This document shows, piece after piece, positions 16,295 to 25,125 of a DNA stretch of 64,000 nt. The stretch lies in assembly GCA_910585545.1 (NCBI GenBank), contig CAJUFN010000004.1, forward strand, positions 101,939-165,938. Direction: 5' to 3'. The position numbers and the translations under genes were made by a program. Source of the DNA: an uncultured Lachnospiraceae bacterium (GTDB lineage Bacteria > Bacillota > Clostridia > Lachnospirales > Lachnospiraceae). The notes below the pieces were generated by a model, which worked only from the letters and a program-made list of their open reading frames with translations, had not been told where the DNA came from and made no database searches. Position 1 is the first letter of the stretch; the number at the start of each line of letters is the position of its first letter.

Positions 16295-17851
16295 TTATAG
16301 TATACTCATACTTTCTTTAAAAATCAACAATTTATCTCCTTCTTTTATCTCCCGCTCTCCTACATCGTTCATCTCTTTGATCGTTTCCACCGTAGTTCCA
16401 TAACGTTTAGCCAAATCCCACAGCTGATCTCCTTGTTTCACAATATAGCCTGTGATTCCCGGGCGCATCTCCATCTCTTCCTTCGTATAGTCTTCCGTCG
16501 TGACCTCCGTGATAACATCCAGCTTTACCGGGCGACGTACAAAACAGCGAAATGCCAGCACCGCTTTGACTTCTGTCTCATCGCTTCCCAGCAGATTGAT
16601 ATTAAGCTGCTCTATCAAATCCGATACATCAAATTCCACTTCTCCATCCATATCATTGCATTCTATAAGATGTGAAAACGGCACCATCCCCTGCCAGATA
16701 TCAAATGGAATCTCGTCATCTTGTTTTACATACAGAAAATTAATATGTAAGGTTCCTTCCACCAGAATTCCCCCGTCGACGCGTTCCATCCGTTCCAGAG
16801 CAAGTCTTCCGCTGCTATGACAAATCTGCAAAATCTTATCCTTTAATTCCGGTACCGGCACGGATTCCGCGATTTTACATTTAGAGTGATTCTGCATTAC
16901 CATCTGCGAAAACGTCTTTTCCTGCCGCTCTACGATGCATTTTTTATGTAATGCATACACATCGTTTAAGTACTCTACCGGTTCTTCTTTATATACGGCG
17001 ATTTTTAGACTTAACGTCCCTTCTATTCCAAGAATCCTTGCTTCTCCATCCTCATCCATACGGATATCCACATTGACATCTTCTAACTGCGCTTCCACAT
17101 GGTGAAACATCTCGTCAGAAGCTCCTGCACATTCTACCCTTCCCTCGTACGGAATTGATTTTTCGATCCAATCCAGTTTTCCTTCCATGGATTCATAAAA
17201 GCAAAATGCCAGCAATTCTCCCTGAATAAAAAGTGCGTCTTCCGAAAGTCTTGTATCTAATTTATGATTTTTAATATCACTCCATAGAATATTTCCAATA
17301 TTCTCCTTGGTTCCCGGAATGGTAATTTCTTCTTTAATCCGATATGTGTCCTTTTTATTGTTCTGCATTTGCAAAAATTCGGCATGCTGCCTTTGCTGAC
17401 AAAAGTTTTCTTCCTCCTCAAGCCCAACTGTGATTTCTTCTTCTGATGCGTTGATCGGAGCAAGCGCAATATCAATCATTGCCTTCATGCTTAACTTTCT
17501 GGAATGCACCATCATAACAGAAAATTCTGTTTTTAGATCCTGTATCTGAAAATGCCCTTCCTCGCCTTCAGTATAGACCATCTCGTCAAACGGAAGATGC
17601 CCTTCTAAAGACGCCATCCGCTCTTCCCCTTCATCTGTAATATAAAGTACCTGAAACACAAATTTCCCGGATAGTCTTAAGTAATTCTCCACTCGCTTGA
17701 TTTCTTCGATCTTTAATTCCCCTTCTGCCAGTACGATTCGTTTCACATCCGGTTTCTGATCCGGGACATTGAAATCATCGTCCAGCATGAACTGATTCGT
17801 TACCTGCTTCCCTGCTTTTTTAGACTGCATTACATATTTTTTAAGCTCCAT
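16295..17851 (-). CDS. SPOCS (DUF3794) and LysM domain protein
   Basis: The 518-residue protein carries repeated SPOCS/DUF3794 modules (about residues 25-125, 180-280 and 330-440) with the characteristic KVVLxEGxLxI-type beta segments, for example VKRIVLAEGELKIEEIK and HKLDTRLSEDALFIQGELL. A C-terminal LysM domain follows (about 465-512; YIVKQGDQLWDLAKRYGTTVETIKEMN). There is no signal peptide, which fits spore-coat or cortex-associated proteins made in the mother cell. ATG 17851 has GGGAGG eight bases upstream. It follows the PrcB-like lipoprotein gene. Confidence 0.88.
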   Translation of the reverse strand: MELKKYVMQSKKAGKQVTNQFMLDDDFNVPDQKPDVKRIVLAEGELKIEEIKRVENYLRLSGKFVFQVLYITDEGEERMASLEGHLPFDEMVYTEGEEGHFQIQDLKTEFSVMMVHSRKLSMKAMIDIALAPINASEEEITVGLEEEENFCQQRQHAEFLQMQNNKKDTYRIKEEITIPGTKENIGNILWSDIKNHKLDTRLSEDALFIQGELLAFCFYESMEGKLDWIEKSIPYEGRVECAGASDEMFHHVEAQLEDVNVDIRMDEDGEARILGIEGTLSLKIAVYKEEPVEYLNDVYALHKKCIVERQEKTFSQMVMQNHSKCKIAESVPVPELKDKILQICHSSGRLALERMERVDGGILVEGTLHINFLYVKQDDEIPFDIWQGMVPFSHLIECNDMDGEVEFDVSDLIEQLNINLLGSDETEVKAVLAFRCFVRRPVKLDVITEVTTEDYTKEEMEMRPGITGYIVKQGDQLWDLAKRYGTTVETIKEMNDVGEREIKEGDKLLIFKESMSIL

Positions 17852-17888
17852 CCTCGATTCCTCCCTTTTCTTTTCTGACAGCCATAGG

Positions 17889-18296
17889 CTACTCAAATAC
17901 AACTGTTTTATCTATGAACTCCAGTTTCAGAACAATATACGGATATGTTGGCTTTTCTGATACTGTTTCCTCTTTCGGAGGTCCTTGCAGCATCGTATGT
18001 ACATAGATGGCATTTTCTGTCTCATACAGCTGGTCTGCCACAATACTATAACCGCTTGTTTCCTGTTCTCCATATCCTTGCGCGATATACAGATACCCTT
18101 TGTCCGCATAAGTAAATTTAAATACGTTCTCTTGCTGCTCCTTTATCTTTTCACCTAGTTCTTCGGGGATTTCTTCTTCTGGCACAACCGTAAATTCCAA
18201 ATCCTTTATTTTCTCTGTTTTTGTTTTCTCGACAGAACAGCCGCAAACTAATGCTGTCACAATAAATACAATCGCTGCAATTTTTATTTTCCCCAT
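17889..18296 (-). CDS. PrcB-C-domain lipoprotein
   Basis: The 135-residue precursor has a lipoprotein signal ending in ALVCGC, with Cys20 as the probable lipidated residue. The C-terminal half (YLYIAQGYGEQETSGYSI to LEFIDKTVVFE) matches the PrcB C-terminal fold: a GxxxTGGY-like turn, a PP-containing loop and a final beta strand. In spirochaetes PrcB partners a protease; here no protease gene is adjacent and the role is unknown. It is divergent from malQ, with 167 bp between their starts, and upstream of the SPOCS/LysM gene. Confidence 0.75.
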   Translation of the reverse strand: MGKIKIAAIVFIVTALVCGCSVEKTKTEKIKDLEFTVVPEEEIPEELGEKIKEQQENVFKFTYADKGYLYIAQGYGEQETSGYSIVADQLYETENAIYVHTMLQGPPKEETVSEKPTYPYIVLKLEFIDKTVVFE

Positions 18297-18341
18297 GGTT
18301 TTACCGATATGTAAATTCTCCTTATATCATACACACAACAG

Positions 18342-18370
18342 TTGTGAAAAATTCCAAAATGCGATATAAT
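18342..18370 (+). promoter_or_regulatory. Promoter of the malQ operon
   Basis: TTGTGA (18342-18347) and TATAAT (18365-18370) are 17 bp apart. The leader is about 90 nt and contains a small hairpin, TGTGCT (18381-18386) with AGCACA (18396-18401), and then the start-site hairpin described separately. Confidence 0.85.
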
Positions 18371-18423
18371 ATTTTTTAGTTGTGCTCATGCTTTTAGCAC
18401 ATTGATTTGAAATCAGAAAATCC

Positions 18424-18466
18424 AAAGGAGGGGATTGCAGACGTTTTCTGCAATCGACACATTATG
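18424..18466 (+). promoter_or_regulatory. Shine-Dalgarno, hairpin and start codon arrangement of malQ
   Basis: A strong SD, AAAGGAGGG (18424-18432), is followed at once by a perfect 9-bp hairpin, GATTGCAGA (18433-18441), loop CGTTT, TCTGCAATC (18447-18455). Eight bases later comes ATG 18464. The linear SD-ATG distance is too long. With the hairpin folded, about nine bases remain between GGAGG and ATG, which is normal. The hairpin therefore probably presents the start codon, or switches translation. Confidence 0.75.
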
Positions 18467-19993
18467 AATTTTGATACCGCAACCAAAACATATGAAGCAA
18501 AACCGCGTCTATCCGGAATTTTGCTTCATCCTACTTCTCTCCCATCCCCATACGGAATCGGAGAGCTTGGACAAGAAGCTTATGATTTTATTGACTTTCT
18601 AGAAAAAGCCGGTCAGCGTTTATGGCAGATACTGCCGCTTACACCGACCGGATTTGGCGACTCTCCATACCAGAGTTTTTCTGCCTTTGCCGGCCAGCCA
18701 TTGTTAATAAGCCTTGATCATTTGATTGAATTAAAGCTTCTTACCAAAGAAGATGTAAGCGATCGTCCGATCATCGAAGATGAAACCGTCCTCGACTATG
18801 GAACAATCATTCCGTGGAAAAATGAAAAGCTCGCGAAAGCCTTTGAAAATTATCTTTCTACTTCCGATAAAATGCTTCTGGAAGAATACGACTCTTTCTA
18901 TGAGGCAAATGCTTTCTGGCTGGAAGACTATTCCTTGTTCATGGCATGTAAAAGTGCAAACGGCGGAAAAAGCTGGCTGGAATGGGATGAAAAATACAAA
19001 AATCCTACGAAGGTTTTCAAACAGACACTCTTAAGCACGTTGAAAGATGAAGTCCATTACTACAAATTTGTCCAGTTTATCTTTTTCAAAGAATGGTATG
19101 CATTAAAAGAGTATGCGAACAAACATGATGTAAAAATCATCGGTGACATTCCAATCTTTGTTTCTTTGGACAGTGCAGACGTGTGGGCGAATAAAGAATT
19201 ATTCCAGCTTGATACAAAAGGATATCCGACCGTGGTAGCCGGAGTACCGCCGGATTATTTTTCCGAGACCGGGCAGCTTTGGGGCAATCCTTTATATGAC
19301 TGGGCCGCTCATAAAAAAGAAGGTTACAAATGGTGGATCTCCCGTGTGAAAAACCAGCTGGACGTTTTAGACTATTTAAGAATCGACCATTTCCGTGGTT
19401 TTGAGGCTTACTGGGCAGTACCTTACGGTGACGAGACCGCAGTCGGCGGCCAATGGCATCATGGTCCAAACGAAGACCTTTTCCTTGCGATCGAAAAAGA
19501 ACTTGGAAAGGACCTTCCAATCATTGCCGAAGACCTTGGCGTTATCACTCCGGAAGTAGAAAAACTGCGCGACCGTTTCCATTTCCCTGGCATGCGTATT
19601 TTACAGTTTGCTTTTGAGGGACTTGGCGAGAGTTCTTTCCTTCCGCACAATTTTACAACAACAAACTGTGTATGTTATACGGGAACACATGACAATGATA
19701 CCACTGTAGGCTGGTATAGCAATGCGCTTCCGGAATATCAGGATAAGGTCCGCCGCTATATGAACACAGATGGCAGCAGCGTACACCTTGATTTTATCCG
19801 CACCTGCCTTGGTTCGATCGCCGCATACGCAATCTTCCCTTTACAGGATGTCTTAGGCATCGATTCCAAAGGACGTATGAACACGCCGGGTGTTGCCGCC
19901 GGTAACTGGAGCTGGCGTTATAAAAAAAGCGACTTAAATGATGGTCTTGCAGATTATATCAAGAGCTTGTGCCACCTTTATGGACGCTACTGA
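18464..19993 (+). CDS. malQ: 4-alpha-glucanotransferase (amylomaltase)
   Basis: This 509-residue GH77 enzyme disproportionates maltodextrins and glycogen-derived glucans. Motifs in order are LLHPTSLPSPYGIGELG, QILPLTPTGFGDSPYQS, IIGDIPIFVSLDSADVW, YLRIDHFRGFEAYW with the nucleophile Asp, PIIAEDLGVITPEV with the acid/base Glu, and TGTHDNDTTVGWY. ATG 18464 is chosen because the family starts near RLSGILLHP and the only good ribosome site serves it through a hairpin; the open frame upstream begins with TTG 18407 without a site. It is first in a run with plsC, pncB, ddl and murF. Confidence 0.96.
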   Translation: MNFDTATKTYEAKPRLSGILLHPTSLPSPYGIGELGQEAYDFIDFLEKAGQRLWQILPLTPTGFGDSPYQSFSAFAGQPLLISLDHLIELKLLTKEDVSDRPIIEDETVLDYGTIIPWKNEKLAKAFENYLSTSDKMLLEEYDSFYEANAFWLEDYSLFMACKSANGGKSWLEWDEKYKNPTKVFKQTLLSTLKDEVHYYKFVQFIFFKEWYALKEYANKHDVKIIGDIPIFVSLDSADVWANKELFQLDTKGYPTVVAGVPPDYFSETGQLWGNPLYDWAAHKKEGYKWWISRVKNQLDVLDYLRIDHFRGFEAYWAVPYGDETAVGGQWHHGPNEDLFLAIEKELGKDLPIIAEDLGVITPEVEKLRDRFHFPGMRILQFAFEGLGESSFLPHNFTTTNCVCYTGTHDNDTTVGWYSNALPEYQDKVRRYMNTDGSSVHLDFIRTCLGSIAAYAIFPLQDVLGIDSKGRMNTPGVAAGNWSWRYKKSDLNDGLADYIKSLCHLYGRY

Positions 19994-20008
19994 TCCTAGG
20001 AGGCATTT

Positions 20009-20743
20009 ATGATAAGATTTATATGTATCGTTGTCTTCCTGATTTTATTTTTGACTTTGTCTCTTCCTATCCTCGGACTGGAATGGCTGCTTGCCAAGAT
20101 TGACAAAGAAAAAAGCGACTATCGCTCTCTTCGCATCGTACAGAAGGGTTTTCGTTTTATCTTAAAGATAACCGGCGTAGAACTCACTGTCATCGGAGAA
20201 GAAAATGTTCCGGATGAGCCTGTACTTTTTATCGGAAACCACCGCAGCTTTTTTGATATTTTGATCACTTATTCACGCTGCAAAAGGCTTACCGGATACG
20301 TGGCGAAAAAAGAAATGGATAAATATCCTTCCCTTCGTACCTGGATGCGCCGCCTCCACTGTCTGTTCTTAGACCGTGAGAATCCAAAAGAAGGATTAAA
20401 AACCGTCCTGCAGGGAATTGAATATTTAAAAAACGGCATTTCCGTATGTATTTTCCCTGAGGGTACGAGAAATACCGGAAAAGAGCTTTCTCTTTTACCT
20501 TTCAAAGACGGCGCGCTTAAGATGGCAGACAAAACCGGATGTGCCATCGTCCCGATGTCTATGAATAATACCGCAGAAATTTTTGAAAATCATTTTCCAA
20601 AAATCAAAAAAACACATGTGATTCTGGAATACGGAGAGCCGATTTATCCGGCAGATCTGGAAAAAGACGTAAGGAAACACCTTGGCGCATATTGCCAGGA
20701 AATTATACAAGAAACGATTAATCGCAATGCGAAATTAGTCTGA
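20009..20743 (+). CDS. plsC: 1-acyl-sn-glycerol-3-phosphate acyltransferase
   Basis: This 244-residue membrane-associated enzyme acylates lysophosphatidic acid to phosphatidic acid. An N-terminal hydrophobic helix (residues 3-25) precedes the catalytic HX4D motif in GNHRSFFDI, and the acyl-acceptor motif FPEGTRN lies near residue 150. TAGGAGG precedes ATG 20009, 15 bp after the malQ stop, so it is part of the same operon. Confidence 0.94.
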   Translation: MIRFICIVVFLILFLTLSLPILGLEWLLAKIDKEKSDYRSLRIVQKGFRFILKITGVELTVIGEENVPDEPVLFIGNHRSFFDILITYSRCKRLTGYVAKKEMDKYPSLRTWMRRLHCLFLDRENPKEGLKTVLQGIEYLKNGISVCIFPEGTRNTGKELSLLPFKDGALKMADKTGCAIVPMSMNNTAEIFENHFPKIKKTHVILEYGEPIYPADLEKDVRKHLGAYCQEIIQETINRNAKLV

Positions 20744-20759
20744 CAAAGGAGTAGATGTC

Positions 20760-22217
20760 ATGAATTCATTAAATTTAACACTCTTAACTGATTTATACGA
20801 ACTTACAATGATGCAAGGGTACTTCGAACGCGAAGAAAATGAAATGGTTGTTTTCGATGTATTTTTCCGCTCCAATCCATTTGGTTCCGGTTATTCAATC
20901 GCTGCCGGTCTTGACCAGGTGATCACCTATATTAAAAACTTGAATTTTTCTTATGAAGATGTCGATTATCTTCGCAGCCTGAATATGTTCAGCGAAGATT
21001 TTCTTCATTATATCAGCGGTTTCCATTTCAGCGGAAATATCTATGCGATTCCTGAGGGAACGGTTGTATTCCCAAAAGAACCGCTCTTAAAAGTAGTCGC
21101 TCCGATCATGGAAGCGCAGCTTGTGGAAACGGCAATCCTTAACATTATCAACCATCAGTCTTTGATCGCAACCAAAGCTTCTCGTGTTGTATATGCGGCA
21201 AACGGCAATGGCATCATGGAATTTGGACTCCGCCGCGCCCAGGGACCGGATGCGGGACTTTACGGTGCGAGAGCCGCCATGATCGGCGGATGTGTCGGAA
21301 CCTCCAACGTACTTGCCGGAGAACTTTTTAATGTTCCGGTAAAAGGTACCCATGCACATAGCTGGATCATGAGTTTCAAAGACGAATATACTGCATTTAA
21401 AACTTATGCAAAATTATATCCGAACGCATGCTGTCTTTTAGTAGACACTTATGACACCTTGAAATCCGGTGTACCGAATGCGATCCGCGTATTCAAGGAA
21501 ATGAAAGAGGAAGGCATCGAACTTAAAAACTACGGTATCCGCCTTGACAGCGGCGACCTTGCATACCTGTCCAAAAAAGCACGTATCATGTTGGATGAAG
21601 CAGGATTCCCGGATGCATTTATCTCCGCATCCAACGATCTGGACGAGTACTTGATTCATGACTTAAAGATCCAGGGTGCAAAGATCACTTCCTGGGGGGT
21701 AGGTACCAACCTTATCACATCTAAGGATTGTCCTTCCTTTGGCGGTGTATATAAACTCGCAGCTATCCAGAATCATGAAGGCGAATTCGTACCGAAGATC
21801 AAACTATCTGAGAATACGGAAAAAATCACGAATCCGGGTAATAAGACCATTTATCGTATTTATGAAAAAACAACCGGAAAAATCAAGGCTGACCTCATTT
21901 GTTTTACAGACGAGGTTTACGATACCGAAAAAGATCTCTTGCTTTTCGATCCAATCGATACCTGGAAGAAGACCTTATTAGAAGGCGGTACTTACGAAAT
22001 GCGCGAACTAATGGTTCCTATCTTCATCAATGGAGAATGCGTATACCAATCTCCTACCGTATCTGAGATCGCTGCATATTGTAAGGAAGAAAAGAATACA
22101 CTTTGGGATGAAACACTTCGTCTGTTCAACCCACATCGCGTACATGTGGATTTATCCGATAAGCTCTACAAAGTGAAATCAGATCTTTTGAATCAGATGA
22201 GTAAACGCAGAAAATAG
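20760..22217 (+). CDS. pncB: Nicotinate phosphoribosyltransferase
   Basis: This 485-residue enzyme makes nicotinate mononucleotide from nicotinate and PRPP for NAD salvage. Recognisable segments are [14 protein letters not shown] at the N-terminus, [43 protein letters not shown] around residue 195-205, and [19 protein letters not shown] with the conserved Asp of the PRPP site. Length and order match the bacterial long form. It starts 16 bp after plsC with AAAGGAG, so it is operonic. Confidence 0.95.
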   Translation: MNSLNLTLLTDLYELTMMQGYFEREENEMVVFDVFFRSNPFGSGYSIAAGLDQVITYIKNLNFSYEDVDYLRSLNMFSEDFLHYISGFHFSGNIYAIPEGTVVFPKEPLLKVVAPIMEAQLVETAILNIINHQSLIATKASRVVYAANGNGIMEFGLRRAQGPDAGLYGARAAMIGGCVGTSNVLAGELFNVPVKGTHAHSWIMSFKDEYTAFKTYAKLYPNACCLLVDTYDTLKSGVPNAIRVFKEMKEEGIELKNYGIRLDSGDLAYLSKKARIMLDEAGFPDAFISASNDLDEYLIHDLKIQGAKITSWGVGTNLITSKDCPSFGGVYKLAAIQNHEGEFVPKIKLSENTEKITNPGNKTIYRIYEKTTGKIKADLICFTDEVYDTEKDLLLFDPIDTWKKTLLEGGTYEMRELMVPIFINGECVYQSPTVSEIAAYCKEEKNTLWDETLRLFNPHRVHVDLSDKLYKVKSDLLNQMSKRRK

Positions 22218-22269
22218 CGGTAATATATTGAAATCAGATAAAGCGAAACTACAAAAAGGAGATTGTGAT

Positions 22270-23328
22270 ATGAAAATTATTGTATTAGCCGGTGGTTTAA
22301 GTACCGAACGTGATGTCTCTTTGACATCCGGCGCAGGTATCTGCCGTACATTAAGAGAACACGGACATCAGGCATACCTGCTCGATGTTTTCATGGGTCT
22401 GCCATATGATGCAGATAAACTGGAAGAAGTTTTCACCCTTGCGGATGCAGGTCTTGGTATCGCAGACAATATCAAATCAACCGAACCTGATCTTGCTGCG
22501 GTCAGGGCAAGCCGCCCGGACCAGTCTGACTGCATGCTTGGTCCAAATGTCATCGAGCTTTGCAAGATGGCTGATATCGTATTCATGGGACTTCACGGCG
22601 ATATCGGAGAAAACGGAAAACTGCAAGCCGCATTTGACGTTCTTGGCATCAAGTATACCGGTCCGAACTCACTTGGAAGCGCTCTTGCAATGGACAAAGG
22701 AATCACAAAACAGATCTTCCAGAAAAACGGTGTTCCTACCCCTGGCGGTACATGGGCTTTCAAAAACGAAACCGATACTTCCCTTGACGCACTTGGGCTT
22801 TCTCTTCCGGTCGTTGTAAAGCCTTGCTCCGGCGGTTCCAGTATCGGCGTGTACATTGTTCATACCGAGGAAGAGTATGAAAAAGCCGTACAGGAGTCTT
22901 TCCGCTATGAGGATGAAATCATCATCGAACCTTACATAAAAGGCCGCGAGTTTGCCTGCGGTATTATTGATGGGGAAGCCCTTCCTGTCATTGAAATCAT
23001 TCCAAAATCCGGCTTTTTTGATTATGCAAATAAATATCAGGCAGACTGCACCGAAGAAATCTGCCCTGCAAGAATTGATGAGGAAACTGCAAAAAGAATG
23101 CAGGACGCCACAAAACGTGCTTTCCATGCATTAAAACTGGATGTTTATTCCCGTGCAGACTTCCTTCTTGATGAAGCCGGCAACATCTATTGCCTAGAAG
23201 TAAACAGCCTTCCGGGAATGACCCCTGCAAGCCTTCTTCCAAAAGAGGCAAATGCCGCCGGAATCTCCTACATTGAATTATGCGAGCTGATCATTCAAAA
23301 ATCTCTGGAACGCTACGAGAAGAAATAG
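22270..23328 (+). CDS. ddl: D-alanine--D-alanine ligase
   Basis: This 352-residue ATP-grasp ligase forms the D-Ala-D-Ala dipeptide for peptidoglycan. It begins MKIIVLAGGLSTERDVSLTSG, with the conserved Glu-Arg-Asp-Val-Ser. The ATP-grasp core has PVVVKPCSGGSSIGV and EPYIKGREFACGI, and the C-terminal metal site is CLEVNSLPGMTPASLLPKEA. ATG 22270 has AAAAGGAG upstream; an in-frame start at 22228 has no site. The product feeds MurF, encoded 12 bp downstream. Confidence 0.95.
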   Translation: MKIIVLAGGLSTERDVSLTSGAGICRTLREHGHQAYLLDVFMGLPYDADKLEEVFTLADAGLGIADNIKSTEPDLAAVRASRPDQSDCMLGPNVIELCKMADIVFMGLHGDIGENGKLQAAFDVLGIKYTGPNSLGSALAMDKGITKQIFQKNGVPTPGGTWAFKNETDTSLDALGLSLPVVVKPCSGGSSIGVYIVHTEEEYEKAVQESFRYEDEIIIEPYIKGREFACGIIDGEALPVIEIIPKSGFFDYANKYQADCTEEICPARIDEETAKRMQDATKRAFHALKLDVYSRADFLLDEAGNIYCLEVNSLPGMTPASLLPKEANAAGISYIELCELIIQKSLERYEKK

Positions 23329-23339
23329 GAGGCACCCCG

Positions 23340-24725
23340 ATGAAACATATGTCCTTAAAAGAAATCGCGGCTGCCTGCCATGGTAGTTACTATGGAGATG
23401 AGTCTTTGCTTGCCAAAGAAGTGCAAGGCGTAGTCATTGACAGCCGACAAATAGAAGCTGATTATCTTTTTATCCCGATTCGCGGCATGCGCGTAGATGG
23501 ACACAAATTCATTCCGCAGGTAATGGAGAACGGTGCTCTTTGCACACTTTCCGAAGAAGTCTTGCCAGACGCCGCTTATCCTTATATTCTAGTGGAATCC
23601 TGTACACAGGCTTTAAAAGACCTTGCAGAGCATTACCGCTCACACCTTGATATTAAAATTGTCGGGATTACCGGAAGCGTAGGGAAAACAAGCACCAAAG
23701 AAATGGTTGCTTCTGTTCTGGAGCAAAAATATCAGGTATTAAAAACCGACGGCAACTTTAATAATGAAATCGGGCTGCCGCTTACTATTTTCCGCATTCG
23801 TGAACATCATGAGGTCGCAGTACTGGAGATGGGCATCAACCATTTCGGTGAGATGAGCCGCCTCGCAAAGATTGCGAAACCGGATATCTGTGTCATTACC
23901 AATATCGGCTTTTGCCATTTGGAATTCTTAATTGACAGAGCTGGCGTCTTAAAAGCGAAAACCGAAGTATTTGATTATCTTACAGACAACGCCTCTGTGA
24001 TCTTAAACGGTGATGATGATATGCTTGCTACCGTAGAAAATGTGCAAGGCAAAAAACCTTATTTCTTCGGATTGAATAAAGCAGTGGATTTGTATGCTGA
24101 CGATATACGAGGGCTTGGGCTTGCCGGAACTTCCTGCATCATCCATAATGGAAAGGAAAGTTTTGAAGCCACCATTTCCATCCCAGGCAATCATATGGTA
24201 TATAATGCGCTTGCCGGTACTGCTGTCGGCTATGCGCTAGGCCTTACTTCCGAAGAGATTAAAAATGGAATCGAGGCGCTCGTTCCGGTCTCCGGACGAA
24301 ACAATCTAATCCAAACTGAGAATTTTACTATTATCGACGATTGTTACAACGCTAACCCAGTCTCCATGAAAGCTTCTTTAGAGGTACTTGCAAATGCCGA
24401 AGGCAGAAAAGTCGCTATCCTTGGCGACATGGGCGAACTGGGCAAGGATGAAAACCAGCTTCACTTTGAAGTCGGTGTGCATGCTGCCGAACTCAACATT
24501 GATACCATCTGTTGTGTGGGTCCCCATGCCAAATATATCGCTGACGGCGCAAGAAGTATCGAAGAAGGCTATAGCAGAATTCTTCATTTTCCGACAAGGG
24601 AGGAAATGCTTGCTTCCCTCGATACCATCGTCATGAAAAACGATACCATACTCGTGAAATCTTCACATATGATGGGCTTTTCCGTTGTGGTAGAGTATTT
24701 AAAAATGTATCATCCAAAATATTAA
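23340..24725 (+). CDS. murF: UDP-N-acetylmuramoyl-tripeptide--D-alanyl-D-alanine ligase
   Basis: This 461-residue cytosolic Mur ligase adds D-Ala-D-Ala to the UDP-MurNAc tripeptide. It shows the three-domain Mur order: an N-domain (residues about 1-95; VVIDSRQIEADYLFIPIRG), an ATPase core with the P-loop GITGSVGKTSTKEMV near 110 followed by TDGNFNNEIGLPLT, and a C-domain with IIDDCYNANPVSMKASLE and ILGDMGELG. ATG 23340 has TAGGAGG upstream and lies 12 bp after the ddl stop. A strong terminator follows. Confidence 0.97.
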   Translation: MKHMSLKEIAAACHGSYYGDESLLAKEVQGVVIDSRQIEADYLFIPIRGMRVDGHKFIPQVMENGALCTLSEEVLPDAAYPYILVESCTQALKDLAEHYRSHLDIKIVGITGSVGKTSTKEMVASVLEQKYQVLKTDGNFNNEIGLPLTIFRIREHHEVAVLEMGINHFGEMSRLAKIAKPDICVITNIGFCHLEFLIDRAGVLKAKTEVFDYLTDNASVILNGDDDMLATVENVQGKKPYFFGLNKAVDLYADDIRGLGLAGTSCIIHNGKESFEATISIPGNHMVYNALAGTAVGYALGLTSEEIKNGIEALVPVSGRNNLIQTENFTIIDDCYNANPVSMKASLEVLANAEGRKVAILGDMGELGKDENQLHFEVGVHAAELNIDTICCVGPHAKYIADGARSIEEGYSRILHFPTREEMLASLDTIVMKNDTILVKSSHMMGFSVVVEYLKMYHPKY

Positions 24726-24730
24726 CATAC

Positions 24731-24768
24731 TTGGCGCGGGGATGTGCTTTCACACATCCCCGCGCCAA
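24731..24768 (+). terminator. Strong hairpin ending the malQ-murF operon
   Basis: A perfect 16-bp GC-rich stem (24731-24746 with 24753-24768) with a 6-nt loop begins six bases after the murF stop. The tail (ACAAATTTACTTG) is only moderately T-rich. Confidence 0.85.
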
Positions 24769-24804
24769 ACAAATTTACTTGTACTTAACGAAAATACCCA
24801 TTTT

Positions 24805-25021
24805 CCTCCTGCACCTTGACTCTCTTGGACATATTCTTCCTTCAAATGCTTCCCATGTCCATCGCTTGGACATGAGCATCTGCACAACAAGCTTTATACC
24901 CACAATTCTTACAAAAACTAGAGAAAATTGGACATTTCAAACTTGTGACCCACAACTTTTTCCCAACGCATGGACATATTTACATATTTTTCCTCATGTA
25001 TGTCCAATTGCTTTCACCTAA
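24805..25021. repeat. 217-bp direct repeat, copy 1 (candidate structured RNA or regulatory element)
   Basis: It matches 25911-26127 over its whole length without gaps, with 12 differences (about 94%). Inside are a hairpin CATGTCCA (24854-24861) with TGGACATG (24867-24874), extended by ATGCT/AGCAT, and a long-range pair TTGGACATA (24825-24833) with TATGTCCAA (24999-25007). The 7-mer TGGACAT occurs six times in both orientations. No start-bearing open frame is preserved. Confidence 0.8.
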
Positions 25022-25064
25022 GCCTCTTTAGCGCCCATTCCCCTTCACAAAAACTAAAAATTAC

Positions 25065-25093
25065 TTGCATTCCCGGCGCAAGAAAGTTATAAT
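25065..25093 (+). promoter_or_regulatory. Promoter of the PD-(D/E)XK-like gene
   Basis: TTGCAT (25065-25070) and TATAAT (25088-25093) are 17 bp apart. Transcription would start near 25100, giving a short leader that holds the CTGGAGGTG ribosome site at 25112-25120. Confidence 0.8.
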
Positions 25094-25125
25094 GTTATCA
25101 CTATATTTAATCTGGAGGTGTTCCT

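Noticed and set aside
24805..25021. Minus-strand Cys-rich frame in the 217-bp repeats (C-P-C...C-K-N-C-G) as a zinc-ribbon gene
   Set aside because: In both copies an ATG is followed at once by TAA in that frame, and the differences between the copies are mostly amino-acid changing, so coding is not supported.
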